From Flagellimonas onchidii (GTDB taxonomy: Bacteria; Bacteroidota; Bacteroidia; Flavobacteriales; Flavobacteriaceae): a stretch of 64,000 nucleotides of DNA. The notes under the pieces were generated by a model. That model saw nothing but the letters and a program-made list of their open reading frames with translations, made no database searches and had not been told where the DNA came from. Every line of letters starts with the position of its first letter. Position 1 is the stretch's first letter. Of this stretch, positions 18,095 to 27,237 are shown piece by piece. The stretch lies in the NCBI RefSeq assembly GCF_004804315.1, contig NZ_SRXX01000006.1, positions 167,449 to 231,448 of the forward strand, written 5' to 3'. Position numbers and translations under genes: made by a program.

Positions 18095-18541
18095 CTACTT
18101 GTTTTTTATTTTTTCCCAGTTTTTGTCGGCTTTAGCTTGAAGTTTTTTTGGTGATTCCTTTGTCCACAGTTTTAGGGTATTGGTACGCCCGGTGTTATAA
18201 AAAAGGTATAATTTCCCATCCCTAATTTCAAATGTTTCTGGGTTGACGCTTACTTTTTTGCCAGATTTCGCTATGGCATAAGCACAGTATCCCCCATATT
18301 GTGGAGTAAATTTAGATGGATTTGCCATGAACTTATCCAAGTTTTCCTGTGTTGAAAATTTAAACTTGGCCCCATCATATTCAGTACTAAATTTCTTATC
18401 TCCATTACTAGCCTGTCCTTCAAAATAGGCCACTACATCATAGCCATTGACGGCAAACCCTTTTTTTGTGTTATAATCAATGGATTGGGCAAACGTTATG
18501 GAGCCCAACATCAAAAACAGTACTACAGTAACTTTTTTCAT
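18095..18541 (-). CDS. Secreted YHS-domain protein
   Basis: 148 residues with signal peptide MKKVTVVLFLMLGSITFAQ. The mature part is a YHS-type domain: GFAVNGYDVVAYFEGQA, a middle part EYDGAKFKFSTQENLDKFMANPSKFTPQYGGYCAYAIA, and KVSVNPETFEIRDGKLYLFYN. YHS domains usually occur with metal-handling proteins such as copper ATPases and may bind metal. The start is placed at MKK because an ATG nine codons earlier would put polar residues before the signal peptide. Confidence 0.85.
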   Translation of the reverse strand: MKKVTVVLFLMLGSITFAQSIDYNTKKGFAVNGYDVVAYFEGQASNGDKKFSTEYDGAKFKFSTQENLDKFMANPSKFTPQYGGYCAYAIAKSGKKVSVNPETFEIRDGKLYLFYNTGRTNTLKLWTKESPKKLQAKADKNWEKIKNK

Positions 18542-18715
18542 TCTAATAAATTGACAGTTCCTTTCCATTTTTCAATTTCCCCTTTTTAATAGTGAAAATT
18601 CTCCTATATACGATAGTATGTCTTTATGTATTGAATTTCCTTTCAAATCCGCAATAAAAAGTAATTAACAAGGTGGGCATCATTTCCCAAGAAAAGTGAC
18701 AGCGGTTTTTCAACA

Positions 18716-20668
18716 TCAAATGAGATTTACATCTGCCATAACCTCCAAAACGGCGGGTCCTTTTTCCTCAAACAATGACTTCATGGCATCTTCTAAATCC
18801 GTTTTACTTTCAACTCGACTTCCCCATGCACCGCATGATTGAGCAAACTCGGCAAAATTGGGATTATGCAAATCGGTTTTCCAAACATCAAATTCACCCG
18901 CTCGCTGTTCCTTGGAGATTTTCCCCAACTCTCCATTGTTGACCACAATCAATTTCACTGGCATTTTGTATTTGACCAAAGTTGTGATTTCAGCCAAATA
19001 TTGACATAATCCCCCATCACCTGCAACGGCGACAATTGGTCTACTATTCCCAACAGCTGCAAAGGCACCCATGGATGCGGGTAGCGCAAAACCGATAGAA
19101 CCTAAATATCCCGACATTAAAAAATTGTGTTGTTCCGATTCAAAATAACGCCCAAAGGAATAGGCATTATTCCCCACATCAACGCACATAATGGCATTCT
19201 TAGGGGCAAACCTTGTTAAACTGTCAAAAATGGCAATAGAGCTTATTCCATATCCTTCATCTTCCAACAAACGTTTTGCTTTCTCTTCCTTCCAGATTTT
19301 AGTACGTGCTTCTATTTCAGGGCGTTGGTCAACAGTATTCATTTGCCCTTTCAAAACATCTGTCAGTTGTGCCATTGTGGTTGAAATCTCTCCCCAAAGC
19401 GGAACATCAATGGCATGAAACTTACTCAAAACTAGAGGATCAAAATCTATCTGTATGGTTGGTTTTTTAGGTGTGATTCCTGTGTGGTTAGAAAAAGAGG
19501 CCCCAATAACCAATAACGCATCACTTTCATTCATAAACCAAGAAGCTATTGGGGTTCCGCTTCTTCCCAAAACTCCACAACCCAATGGGTGGCTGTCCGC
19601 AATTTGTCCTTTTCCTTTGAAAGTGGTCAATACAGGTGCATTTATGCTTTCTGCAAATGAGATTATAGCTTCCATGTTAAAACGCGCACCGTGTCCTACA
19701 ATGATTACCGGACGCTTTGATGATTTTAGTAAATCGACTGCTTTATCAAAGGCTTCTTTTGGAGATGCAATCGAAAAGGAAGGCATTCTTCCCACCGGTG
19801 TCTGCGCCCGCTCTCCTTTAGGAGGCAATTGTGTCTGTATGTCGTCGGGAAACGTAAGGTGAGAAACCTCACGATTGATAATAGCATGTTTCACGGCCAA
19901 GCTCATTAATTCGGCATGCTTGCTAGCACCTTCCACCCTATGATTGAAGGGCGCAACAGACTCAAAGGCATTTACAAGGTCCACTTCTTGAAAATTTCCT
20001 GTGCCCACAACTTGTGTGGCCACTTGCCCAGTAAGAGCCAATAAGGGTGCACGATCTACCTTGGCATCCCATAAGCCCGTATATAAATTAGTAGCCCCTG
20101 GGCCTGCTATGGTAAAGCACGCAGCAGGTTTTCCCGTAAGTTTTCCATAGGCCGAAGCAGCGAACGCCGCTGCTCCTTCATGTCGAATTCCGAAAAATTT
20201 CAGGTCACCCTTTTCTTCCTTTCTTCGAAGGGCATCTGCAACACCCAAATTGGAATGTCCTACCATTCCGAAAACACGGTTTACACCCCAATTTACCATG
20301 GTTTCCACCATAATATCGGAAATGGTCGCCTCATGCTCCACCTCTTCCTCAACACCAACAAAAACAGCATCGCCTTCTTCCTTCACTTCAAATGTTTTTA
20401 CGCCATCGTCATATCCTCCCGGAGGCAATCCAGTGCAAGGGTCAAAATCCCATCCATGCCATGGACACCTCAACATTCCATTTTCGATAGAGCCCTCACC
20501 CAAAGGCCCTCCCTGATGGGGACATCTGTTATCCAAGGCCGAAAATTTGCCCTTATAATGGGTTAAACAAATCCCTTGATGATTTGCAGTGACTGTTTTA
20601 ACCCGTCCTTCGGGAAGGTCCTTTTTAGACTCAAGAACCTTATACCATTTAACGTTTTTTGAAGCCAT
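18716..20668 (-). CDS. Rieske [2Fe-2S] domain fused to a ThDP-dependent (acetolactate synthase/pyruvate oxidase-like) enzyme
   Basis: 650 residues. Residues 1-108 form a Rieske ferredoxin domain with CPHQGG (Cys49, His51) and CPWHGW (Cys68, His71). Residues about 113-650 are a full three-domain thiamine diphosphate enzyme: catalytic glutamate Glu164 in GIRHEGAAAFAASAYGKLTG, FTIAGPGATNLYTGLWDA, a central domain (RPVIIVGHGARF, IQIDFDP) and ThDP/metal motif GDGGLCQYLAEITTL near 550 with the terminal VVNNGELG. The family decarboxylates 2-keto acids and passes the hydroxyalkyl group to an acceptor. A fused Rieske centre suggests electron transfer, as in pyruvate oxidases that donate electrons. Substrate unknown. 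Last gene of a four-gene operon. Confidence 0.9.
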   Translation of the reverse strand: MASKNVKWYKVLESKKDLPEGRVKTVTANHQGICLTHYKGKFSALDNRCPHQGGPLGEGSIENGMLRCPWHGWDFDPCTGLPPGGYDDGVKTFEVKEEGDAVFVGVEEEVEHEATISDIMVETMVNWGVNRVFGMVGHSNLGVADALRRKEEKGDLKFFGIRHEGAAAFAASAYGKLTGKPAACFTIAGPGATNLYTGLWDAKVDRAPLLALTGQVATQVVGTGNFQEVDLVNAFESVAPFNHRVEGASKHAELMSLAVKHAIINREVSHLTFPDDIQTQLPPKGERAQTPVGRMPSFSIASPKEAFDKAVDLLKSSKRPVIIVGHGARFNMEAIISFAESINAPVLTTFKGKGQIADSHPLGCGVLGRSGTPIASWFMNESDALLVIGASFSNHTGITPKKPTIQIDFDPLVLSKFHAIDVPLWGEISTTMAQLTDVLKGQMNTVDQRPEIEARTKIWKEEKAKRLLEDEGYGISSIAIFDSLTRFAPKNAIMCVDVGNNAYSFGRYFESEQHNFLMSGYLGSIGFALPASMGAFAAVGNSRPIVAVAGDGGLCQYLAEITTLVKYKMPVKLIVVNNGELGKISKEQRAGEFDVWKTDLHNPNFAEFAQSCGAWGSRVESKTDLEDAMKSLFEEKGPAVLEVMADVNLI

Positions 20669-20731
20669 GTTTAGTTATGTTTTTAGTTTGTTATAGTTGC
20701 TTTCAATAAAATGAAAGTAGAAGTATACTCC

Positions 20732-21097
20732 TTATACATTCGTCTGCTCTTTTTCTGCAGATGAATGGATTTCAGTTATTTCCTTTCCCAAAAAATATCC
20801 TATCGCAATTCTTATGACGATAACAATCCCCAGTTTGGTAAGTTCATCAATATTTCTATGAATCACGGAATCGATAATATCTGCGGCAATCAAAAAATCC
20901 AACGCCAATAATATGTACAGACCTATTTTGGAGCGAACATTTTGAGTGGCCTTAAAGAAATCATCCTTTCTTTTCAAGGTAGTTTCAGTTTTTACCAACT
21001 GAATTAACCCCTTAGCAAAACCGTACATTAAAATTACTACACCAATGTAGCTCACAATTTCACTTAAAACAGATAATCCTTCTTTTATATGCTCCAT
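20732..21097 (-). CDS. DUF1622 membrane protein
   Basis: 121 residues and three hydrophobic segments (IVSYIGVVILMYGFAKGLI, LYILLALDFLIAADIIDSV, LGIVIVIRIAIGYFLG). The LLALDFLIAADIIDSV motif is characteristic of DUF1622. Function is unknown. It lies 20 bases downstream of the two-CxxC protein and 63 bases upstream of the Rieske-ThDP gene, suggesting a role as membrane partner of this redox operon. Confidence 0.82.
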   Translation of the reverse strand: MEHIKEGLSVLSEIVSYIGVVILMYGFAKGLIQLVKTETTLKRKDDFFKATQNVRSKIGLYILLALDFLIAADIIDSVIHRNIDELTKLGIVIVIRIAIGYFLGKEITEIHSSAEKEQTNV

Positions 21098-21117
21098 AGT
21101 CCTTGTATTACCAATTA

Positions 21118-21390
21118 CTAAGACTTCACCCTACAGGTAGGACACTTGAATCCCGAACCATCTATTTTTAGTCTAATACCGTCAACATGGTTTACAATGA
21201 AATCTTGAATAAAAGCATAGTTTTCTTCGTGGTTATTGACATCTACTTGTTTGTCTTTAAATATTTCCCTGAATTGTCCATCATAATCCTGTGTTCCCCA
21301 ACAGTTGGGACAAACACCATCTGGAGTTTTTAAAGCTTCTCCTTTATCCTTTTTAGAGAAGTAATCTAAAATTGAATTGTATAAGCTCAT
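21118..21390 (-). CDS. Small two-CxxC (probable zinc or iron-binding) protein
   Basis: 90 residues, cytosolic. CPNC at 27-30 and CPTC at 83-86 would make a four-cysteine metal site, bridging a helical middle segment. The sequence is similar in style to short flavobacterial hypothetical proteins; I know no function. It begins 3 bases after the stop of the Rieske-glutamate-synthase gene, so it is certainly co-transcribed. It might carry electrons (rubredoxin-like) or be structural. Confidence 0.78.
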   Translation of the reverse strand: MSLYNSILDYFSKKDKGEALKTPDGVCPNCWGTQDYDGQFREIFKDKQVDVNNHEENYAFIQDFIVNHVDGIRLKIDGSGFKCPTCRVKS

Positions 21391-21393
21391 TAT

Positions 21394-23010
21394 TTAAGGA
21401 TTTATTCCGGCGTATTGAATACCGGTAAGTTTATGAATGTCAAGATTAAAAGTGCTTAGGTCTTGCTGGTTGAACTTATTTACATCATCGTATCCACAAG
21501 AACGGGCCACGACTTTAATTAAATCATTGGTAGCAGTAAAGAAGTTATACAACTGCTTTGCCGAAGCATCGATAATCAATCTACTACGCAAACTTTCCTT
21601 CTGGGTTGCAATTCCAACCGGGCAATTATTGGTTCCGCATGCTCGCATACCCAAACACCCTACCGCCTGAATGGCTGCATTTGAAACGGCAATAGCATCA
21701 GCACCCAACATCATCGCTTTCGAGAAATCCTCTGCAATACGCAGTCCACCTGTGATAACCAATGTCACATCTTCTGCACCCACTTTATCCAAATAGGTCC
21801 TTGCTCTCGCCAACGCTGGTATAGTAGGCACGTTTATATTGTCCCTTAGAACTGTCGGCGCCGAACCTGTTCCTCCCCCTCGGCCATCTAAAATGATATA
21901 ATCTACACCTACATCCAACGCAAATTGTATATCCTTTTCGATATGACTTGCCGCAATCTTAAATCCTACCGGAATTCCACCAGTACGTTCGCGAACTTTT
22001 TGAGCAAAAGATTTAAAATCTTCTACCCCATGAAAATCGGGAAATGTTGCTGGGCTTATAGCCGTTTGTCCTTCTTTCAATCCCCTAACCTCAGCAATTT
22101 CCTTGCTTACTTTGCTTCCAGGTAAATGTCCTCCCGTACCCGTTTTGGCACCTTGCCCTCCTTTAAAGTGAAAAGCCTGCACATTGTCGAGTTTATCCCA
22201 AGAAAAACCAAATTGGGCCGACGCCAATTCATAAAAATATCTAGAATTATTCTGTTGTTCTTCCGGAAGCATTCCTCCTTCTCCCGAACATATTCCCGTT
22301 CCTGCCATCTCGGCTCCTTTGGATAAGGCGATTTTCGCTTCTCTCGACAACGCCCCAAAACTCATATCACTCACAAATAGAGGAATATCCAGAACCAAAG
22401 GTTTCTTTGCTTTTGGTCCAATTACAACCTTAGTGGCCACCTCTTCTTCATCCAACAATGGTCTTGTGGCCAATTGCGCTGGTAAAAATTGGATATCGTT
22501 CCATTTAGGTAATGTATTTCTATCCACTCCCATGGAAGCCGAGAACCCATGATGTCCCAAATTCTTTAGGCCATTTCTGGCAAGTTCTTTTATATATCCG
22601 GTATAGGGTTCCGTTTCTTCTGGATGAGTATCAGCGTAAGTACCCAGATATGCATCTCTCTCAAACGGCTGCGGGTGTACTTTTTCAAAATCAGCCACTT
22701 CGTTCTCATCAACTTGAAGTGAATCACCATCAATATATTCTTGGAATTTGTGGAGTTGTTCGTCATTATTGTATTCACTGACTCCAGTATCGTATCGGTA
22801 ATCCCATCCATGAACTCCACAAATAAGATTGTGCCCCTTAACATGTCCATCTGCCAAAAGGGCTCCACGATGATGGCACCTTCCATACAAAACAGATATC
22901 CCTGTTTCATGTTTTATAATCACCAAATCGGTGTTCCTAACTAAGGCGTAAGCAGGTTTTTTTTCTTCAAGATGGGAAACCTTGGCAATCTCAATAAGTT
23001 TTTGTGACAT
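21394..23010 (-). CDS. Rieske [2Fe-2S] domain fused to a glutamate-synthase-like FMN enzyme
   Basis: 538 residues. The N-terminal Rieske domain (about 1-105) has CHHRG (Cys45, His47) and CGVHGW (Cys64, His67). The rest is the FMN-binding glutamate synthase (GltB central) barrel: PLFVSDMSFGALSREAK, KGGQGAKTGTGGHLPG, IILDGRGGGTGSAP for FMN/2-oxoglutarate, and GCLGMRACGTNNCPVGIATQ with the cysteines of a [3Fe-4S] cluster. No glutaminase domain is present, so nitrogen must come as ammonia from elsewhere, or the enzyme does different chemistry. First gene of the four-gene operon. Confidence 0.9.
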   Translation of the reverse strand: MSQKLIEIAKVSHLEEKKPAYALVRNTDLVIIKHETGISVLYGRCHHRGALLADGHVKGHNLICGVHGWDYRYDTGVSEYNNDEQLHKFQEYIDGDSLQVDENEVADFEKVHPQPFERDAYLGTYADTHPEETEPYTGYIKELARNGLKNLGHHGFSASMGVDRNTLPKWNDIQFLPAQLATRPLLDEEEVATKVVIGPKAKKPLVLDIPLFVSDMSFGALSREAKIALSKGAEMAGTGICSGEGGMLPEEQQNNSRYFYELASAQFGFSWDKLDNVQAFHFKGGQGAKTGTGGHLPGSKVSKEIAEVRGLKEGQTAISPATFPDFHGVEDFKSFAQKVRERTGGIPVGFKIAASHIEKDIQFALDVGVDYIILDGRGGGTGSAPTVLRDNINVPTIPALARARTYLDKVGAEDVTLVITGGLRIAEDFSKAMMLGADAIAVSNAAIQAVGCLGMRACGTNNCPVGIATQKESLRSRLIIDASAKQLYNFFTATNDLIKVVARSCGYDDVNKFNQQDLSTFNLDIHKLTGIQYAGINP

Positions 23011-23157
23011 TGTTGGTTCAGTATTTAGAGTTAGTAGAATTAGGTTTTAGGTCGAAGAATTTTAACACTCATTACAATAGTAAGTTAAGGTTAAAACCCG
23101 TGCTATCCATAAAAACCAGAGTAGTATACCCTCTAAAATCCCTATTATGTCAACTTT

Positions 23158-23192
23158 AAAAAGAAAACCCAAGAACATTTAGCTCTTGGGTT
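23158..23192 (-). terminator. Intrinsic terminator of the sigma/anti-sigma/CpxP-like operon
   Basis: A perfect 9-bp inverted repeat AACCCAAGA / TCTTGGGTT, read on the minus strand, is followed by TTTTCTTTTT. It lies 150 bases beyond the CpxP-like gene. Apart from this hairpin the 23011-23344 gap shows nothing. Confidence 0.8.
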
Positions 23193-23344
23193 CCATTAAC
23201 CAACTAATCTAATCATCAATCCAAAACATGATTTGCTGCTCCACCTATTGCCCCATCATTTCATAAGGTACGAGTCGTAGAGCATATATAACTTTAGATG
23301 CAGGTATTCCGAAAAACTTGTGATGAAAATCCAATTTTTGAATA

Positions 23345-23800
23345 CTAATGAGGGGGAGGGGGGCCATGAGGTTTAGGCCCACGTTTCAAGGCCTGCTGTA
23401 CAATTATCCCCAACTTTATCTTCTGATCTTTGTTACAGATACTTTCTATTCGCTTGAAGTAGCTGAAAACTTCATTTTCTTTGTCAGCACTCAACCTTCC
23501 TATTAAATTGGTAATAGAATCCAATTTTTGCTCGGTAAAATTGGTGTCGCCGATTCTGGAGAACAGATATTCCTTCAGGTCTCTTGATCGATTGCTTATT
23601 TCTCTCATCTTAAGATGGTGTATTCTATCAATCTCCAAAAACTCCGATTGTTGGCCTTTATCAAATCCAAGCTGGCCGGAGATAAACATTCGAGGAGGAC
23701 CTTTTCTTTTATCGGGCTTGTTCAGCACCAAAAACAGCAGGACTCCATTCATCACCATTAAAAAAACCAGCAGAATTGTAAGAAGTAAATTTTTTTTCAT
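23345..23800 (-). CDS. Membrane-anchored CpxP/Spy-like (heavy-metal-sensor-like) protein
   Basis: 151 residues: an N-terminal anchor (LLLTILLVFLMVMNGVLLFLVL), then an all-helical periplasmic domain with long charged helices, and a C-terminal tail KPHGPPPPH. The helical arrangement and the order sigma, anti-sigma, this gene resemble the CnrX/ZraP/CpxP type of periplasmic sensors in metal-responsive systems. The histidine/proline tail might bind metal. No direct evidence for the ligand. Confidence 0.65.
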   Translation of the reverse strand: MKKNLLLTILLVFLMVMNGVLLFLVLNKPDKRKGPPRMFISGQLGFDKGQQSEFLEIDRIHHLKMREISNRSRDLKEYLFSRIGDTNFTEQKLDSITNLIGRLSADKENEVFSYFKRIESICNKDQKIKLGIIVQQALKRGPKPHGPPPPH

Positions 23801-23806
23801 GACCTC

Positions 23807-24124
23807 TTAATTTAAAATGGATTCATTTTCAGTGTTTGAAAACCCAAAAGCCTCCGCGAAAGCTGTCATTTGTTCTTGTTGATTTGAGATTCGGTACGAA
23901 TAAATAGCCCCTATATTTAAAATTGCAAGAAGCAACAGGACAGCCACTTGATACTTTGGCGTAAACCATGATAGTACAAAGTTATGCTCTCCTGGTTGTG
24001 CTAAACTGTCCAAACGGTGAAGTACCTTGTCCTTAAAAAATGGAGAAATGTTTACCGACTCAATATGCGAAGCGGCATCCAAAACCCCATCTATTTTCTG
24101 TTGCGTATTTTTTTTGCCATCCAT
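23807..24124 (-). CDS. Putative anti-sigma factor, single membrane helix
   Basis: 105 residues: about 50 cytosolic residues (FFKDKVLHRLDSL is typical of small anti-sigma factors), one transmembrane helix (YQVAVLLLLAILNIGAIY) and about 25 periplasmic residues. It follows the ECF sigma gene in the same operon, which supports the role. It has no zinc-binding HxxxCxxC motif. Confidence 0.65.
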   Translation of the reverse strand: MDGKKNTQQKIDGVLDAASHIESVNISPFFKDKVLHRLDSLAQPGEHNFVLSWFTPKYQVAVLLLLAILNIGAIYSYRISNQQEQMTAFAEAFGFSNTENESILN

Positions 24125-24176
24125 GTTTGTTAATGTTGTATTGATTTAGATGTATTTTTTAATCGAACCTTGCGGT

Positions 24177-24755
24177 CTATAGTTCATTTTTATAATAAAC
24201 AGTTAAAATCTTTTGCAAATTCCTTCTTGCCCTAAATAATAGAGATTCAATCGAGGACACGCTTTTTTCAGTAATCTCACTCACCTCCTTGTAACTCAAC
24301 CCTTCTATTTTGTGCAATGTAAACACTACTTTTTGTCCTTCGGGCAATTTGTTTATTGCGTTGAAAAGCGTTTCGGTTCTCTCCTTGTTTTCCAGTTGAA
24401 TCCCAGGGTGTTTAAATTCGGTAAAGTAGGACGATTTATCTATTGGAATGTCTCCTCCGGTTATCGATTGTATAAAACCAAACCGTTTTTTGGCGTTTTT
24501 CTTTCTTATAAATTCCAAACTCTTGTTTACTGAAATCCTATAAATCCAAGTGGAAAGTTTGGAGTTACCTTTGAATTTACCGATGGAATTATACACCTCC
24601 ACAAAAACTTCTTGGGCTATATCCTCAGCATCCTCTTTATTGGGGACAAATGAGATACAGGTATTGAAGACCTTGGTTTGATACCCATCGAGTAGCCTGC
24701 CATAAGCCGACTGTCTTTGATTCTTAAGATCTTCTATAAACTGCTTGTCTTCCAA
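24177..24755 (-). CDS. ECF RNA polymerase sigma factor
   Basis: 192 residues. Region 2 includes DAEDIAQEVFVEVYNSIGKFKG and STWIYRISVNKSLEFIRKK; region 4 includes LPEGQKVVFTLHKIEGLSYKEVSEI and SVSSIESLLFRARRNL. The only in-frame start at the right place is TTG (24753-24755); no ATG is close. It is divergent from the EF-hand gene, and its operon also codes for an anti-sigma and a CpxP-like protein, so a metal or envelope signal is likely. Confidence 0.9.
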   Translation of the reverse strand: MEDKQFIEDLKNQRQSAYGRLLDGYQTKVFNTCISFVPNKEDAEDIAQEVFVEVYNSIGKFKGNSKLSTWIYRISVNKSLEFIRKKNAKKRFGFIQSITGGDIPIDKSSYFTEFKHPGIQLENKERTETLFNAINKLPEGQKVVFTLHKIEGLSYKEVSEITEKSVSSIESLLFRARRNLQKILTVYYKNEL

Positions 24756-24870
24756 TAAATTACAAGATTAACCTTAATGCAATTTAGAAGGTTTTTAGAA
24801 AAAATTTATCCCTCCGCACAAGTTTTTCAAAATATCCACATCTAAAACAAAAAAGCAAAACAATAGTATT

Positions 24871-25164
24871 ATGATGAACAAAACTATAAAGTTAGGTCTC
24901 TATTTGGGTATTGTGGGAATGTTAACCACCTGTAACTTATCCGCACAAAAACAAACTGAAAAAAGAGAACGAAAAAGTCCACCTTCTTTTGAAGAGCTTT
25001 TGGAAAAACTAGATGAGGATGATGATGGAAAAATCTCAAAAACTGAAGCTAAAGGTCCTTTAGAAAGACATTTTGATAAAATTGATCTTAATGAGGATGG
25101 CATTTTAACCAAAGAGGAATTTGAAAAGGCACCCAAACCCAAGAGAGGCAAAAAAAAACAATAA
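24871..25164 (+). CDS. Secreted EF-hand protein
   Basis: 97 residues with a signal peptide (cleavage near residue 25, after LSA). Two complete 12-residue EF-hand loops are visible: DEDDDGKISKTE (48-59) and DLNEDGILTKEE (72-83), with a basic tail KPKRGKKKQ. It should bind two calcium ions in the periplasm. Two ATG codons are adjacent (24871 and 24874). It begins a run of four plus-strand genes and is divergent from the ECF sigma operon, which might regulate it. Confidence 0.88.
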   Translation: MMNKTIKLGLYLGIVGMLTTCNLSAQKQTEKRERKSPPSFEELLEKLDEDDDGKISKTEAKGPLERHFDKIDLNEDGILTKEEFEKAPKPKRGKKKQ

Positions 25165-25180
25165 TAAAATTTTACACCCT

Positions 25181-25948
25181 ATGAAAAAGTCCAAGATTAT
25201 TTCGAAGTCATCAACTATTCTAATAGGTATTGCCGTTTTATTTGTGGGATTTATTGCCTGTAGTTCGGACAGTGAAGAAACCGATACAAACATCGTGAAC
25301 AACGGAGAATTACATGCTGCCTTTGCTGAATTTGATTCAAACAACACAGATATTTACCTTGAAGGTTCCAATGTAGTGATTGAAACCAATGGATTACCAA
25401 ACCATACCACCATTTATTGGGGAAATGGTTCAAATCTATATATCGAGGAACCTGACGTGGAAACCACACCAAGTATTATTCCGAACTTCAACGCTGACGC
25501 TACCTTACGAGTGCCTCAAAACCCAGAACTGGCATCCAGTAGTACCTCCACAAACATGGGTGCCATTGGTATTGCGGTGAGTGGTGCGGCAATCTTTAAC
25601 GACCAAGAAGGTAGCGGCCCTCTAAACGAAGCCGCCGCATCACTGGATTATACAGGTGGACATATTGGTCCCGCTGAGTATCATTACCATCTTGAGCCAA
25701 CCGCATGGTCCGAGGATGACGACGAACTTATTGGCATCTTAGCCGATGGATTTTTCATTTATGGAAGAAAATGTGACTCTACGGGAGATTATCCAACTGA
25801 TCTGGATGCTTCAGGTGGTCATACATCCACAACCCAACATGCAACAGATGCTGAGTATCATTATCATATTGAAAACGAACTCTATTTAAATCAGTATTAT
25901 GTTATTTTCCCAGGAGATTATCAAGGCACTCCCAATGCCATCAATTAA
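25181..25948 (+). CDS. YHYH-domain lipoprotein
   Basis: 255 residues. Lipoprotein signal ending in FVGFIAC, followed by SSDSEE, which resembles the flavobacterial surface-export signal S-D/E-x. The YHYH domain contains AEYHYHLEP and AEYHYHIEN, each with histidines able to bind metal, and GILADGFFIYG between them. Function of the family is unknown; it often occurs beside SCO/copper proteins. I use the ATG at 25181; the frame extends upstream inside the EF-hand gene but without a signal. Confidence 0.88.
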   Translation: MKKSKIISKSSTILIGIAVLFVGFIACSSDSEETDTNIVNNGELHAAFAEFDSNNTDIYLEGSNVVIETNGLPNHTTIYWGNGSNLYIEEPDVETTPSIIPNFNADATLRVPQNPELASSSTSTNMGAIGIAVSGAAIFNDQEGSGPLNEAAASLDYTGGHIGPAEYHYHLEPTAWSEDDDELIGILADGFFIYGRKCDSTGDYPTDLDASGGHTSTTQHATDAEYHYHIENELYLNQYYVIFPGDYQGTPNAIN

Positions 25949-26522
25949 ACAGGCTTTCCTTTGTATGCTTTGCCTTTTTCTTTTGGGAAGTTGTAAACAA
26001 AACCATACCAGAAAAAGAAACATCATACAAATAGAGGTACTCAAAAGTAAATTGGTATTGAATCAAACTGAAGGCAAATGGTATCACTTATATCTTCCAT
26101 TTGACGGATATGCCGTGGAATACCATAAAAACGGAATCCTTGCTAAAAAAACAGGCTATTTAAATGGTAAAAAAGAAGGTGTGGAAAAAAAATGGTTCGA
26201 TTCCGGGGCATTAAGAAGTCAAGCCTTTTACCGTGCCAATAAATTGGATGGTATCTCAAAATCTTGGTGGCCTAATGGCGTTTTGAGCACAGAGTCAAAT
26301 TATTCCATGGGCGTTCGTCATGGAAAGCAAAAAAAGTGGTATACGAATGGCCAAATAGCTAGAGTCCTAAATCTTACTGATGGGATAGAAGATGGATTAC
26401 AGCAAGCTTGGCTCAAGACAGGTAAACTATACGCCAATTATGAAGCCAAAAATGGTCGATTTTTTGGTTTGAAACGTTCAAATCTTTGCTATGAACTTAA
26501 GAATGAAGTGGTACAGCAATAA
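25935..26522 (+). CDS. MORN-repeat-variant lipoprotein
   Basis: 195 residues. Signal MPSIKQAFLCMLCLFLLGSC ends in a lipobox. Four or five copies of the YwqK/MORN-variant repeat follow (VEYHKNGILAKKTGYLNGKKEG, WFDSGALRSQAFYRANKLDG, WWPNGVLSTESNYSMGVRHG, WYTNGQIARVLNLTDG). Such proteins are sometimes labelled 'toxin-antitoxin YwqK' without direct evidence. The start overlaps the YHYH gene stop by 14 bases, so they are co-translated. Confidence 0.82.
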   Translation: MPSIKQAFLCMLCLFLLGSCKQNHTRKRNIIQIEVLKSKLVLNQTEGKWYHLYLPFDGYAVEYHKNGILAKKTGYLNGKKEGVEKKWFDSGALRSQAFYRANKLDGISKSWWPNGVLSTESNYSMGVRHGKQKKWYTNGQIARVLNLTDGIEDGLQQAWLKTGKLYANYEAKNGRFFGLKRSNLCYELKNEVVQQ

Positions 26523-27177
26523 TTCAACATGCATTAATTTTGTTTTAGGTATGGCTCTGCTTTTGGGCTGTAAAGAAGTAAACATAGAAAAAAAGGATAG
26601 CAGAGTCCACACTTTGCCCTTTTACAATGATCCCTCATTTACCCCAAAATGGATAACACCTGCCAATGATTCCATTTGGGGTATGCATGCCATCCCCAAG
26701 TTTTCTTTGGTCAATCAACTAGGTGATACAATTAGTGAAAAAACCTTTGCGAATAAAATTTATGTGGCTGATTTCTTTTTTACCTCTTGTCCAGGCATCT
26801 GCCCTAAAATGACTTCCAACATGGCTTTGGTTCAAGAGGAATTCAAAAATGACAGGGAGGTGTTATTACTATCACACTCCGTGACCCCTGAATATGATTC
26901 TGTACCCATTTTAAAAAATTATGCAGATGCCAAAGGTGTTTTAGCTGATAAATGGCATCTGGTCACAGGGTCTCGAAAAGAAATCTACAACTTAGGAAGA
27001 TTCGCTTATTTCGTGGAAGAGGACTTAGGTATTCCCAAAGGGGAAAACGATTTTCTACATACCGAAAATTTTGTGTTGGTCGATAGACAAAGACACATCA
27101 GAGGAATCTATAACGGCCTCAACAAAACTGCTATTTCCCAATTGATAGCCGATATTAAAACTTTAAAAAAAGAGTAA
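26503..27177 (+). CDS. SCO1/SenC-family thioredoxin-like protein
   Basis: 224 residues. An N-terminal signal or lipoprotein anchor (MALLLGC) is followed by a thioredoxin fold with FFFTSCPGICPKM, the CxxxC copper-binding pair, and a downstream copper-binding His in FLHTENFVLVD. SCO proteins deliver copper to or reduce the CuA centre of cytochrome oxidase, in the periplasm. An ATG four codons earlier (26491) is an alternative start. It overlaps the MORN gene and ends the operon. Confidence 0.9.
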   Translation: MKWYSNNSTCINFVLGMALLLGCKEVNIEKKDSRVHTLPFYNDPSFTPKWITPANDSIWGMHAIPKFSLVNQLGDTISEKTFANKIYVADFFFTSCPGICPKMTSNMALVQEEFKNDREVLLLSHSVTPEYDSVPILKNYADAKGVLADKWHLVTGSRKEIYNLGRFAYFVEEDLGIPKGENDFLHTENFVLVDRQRHIRGIYNGLNKTAISQLIADIKTLKKE

Positions 27178-27237
27178 CAATCCAATGCCCTTTGGCAATA
27201 AAGTCTAGAAGTCAGGTTTTTCAATCCCTACCGCACT

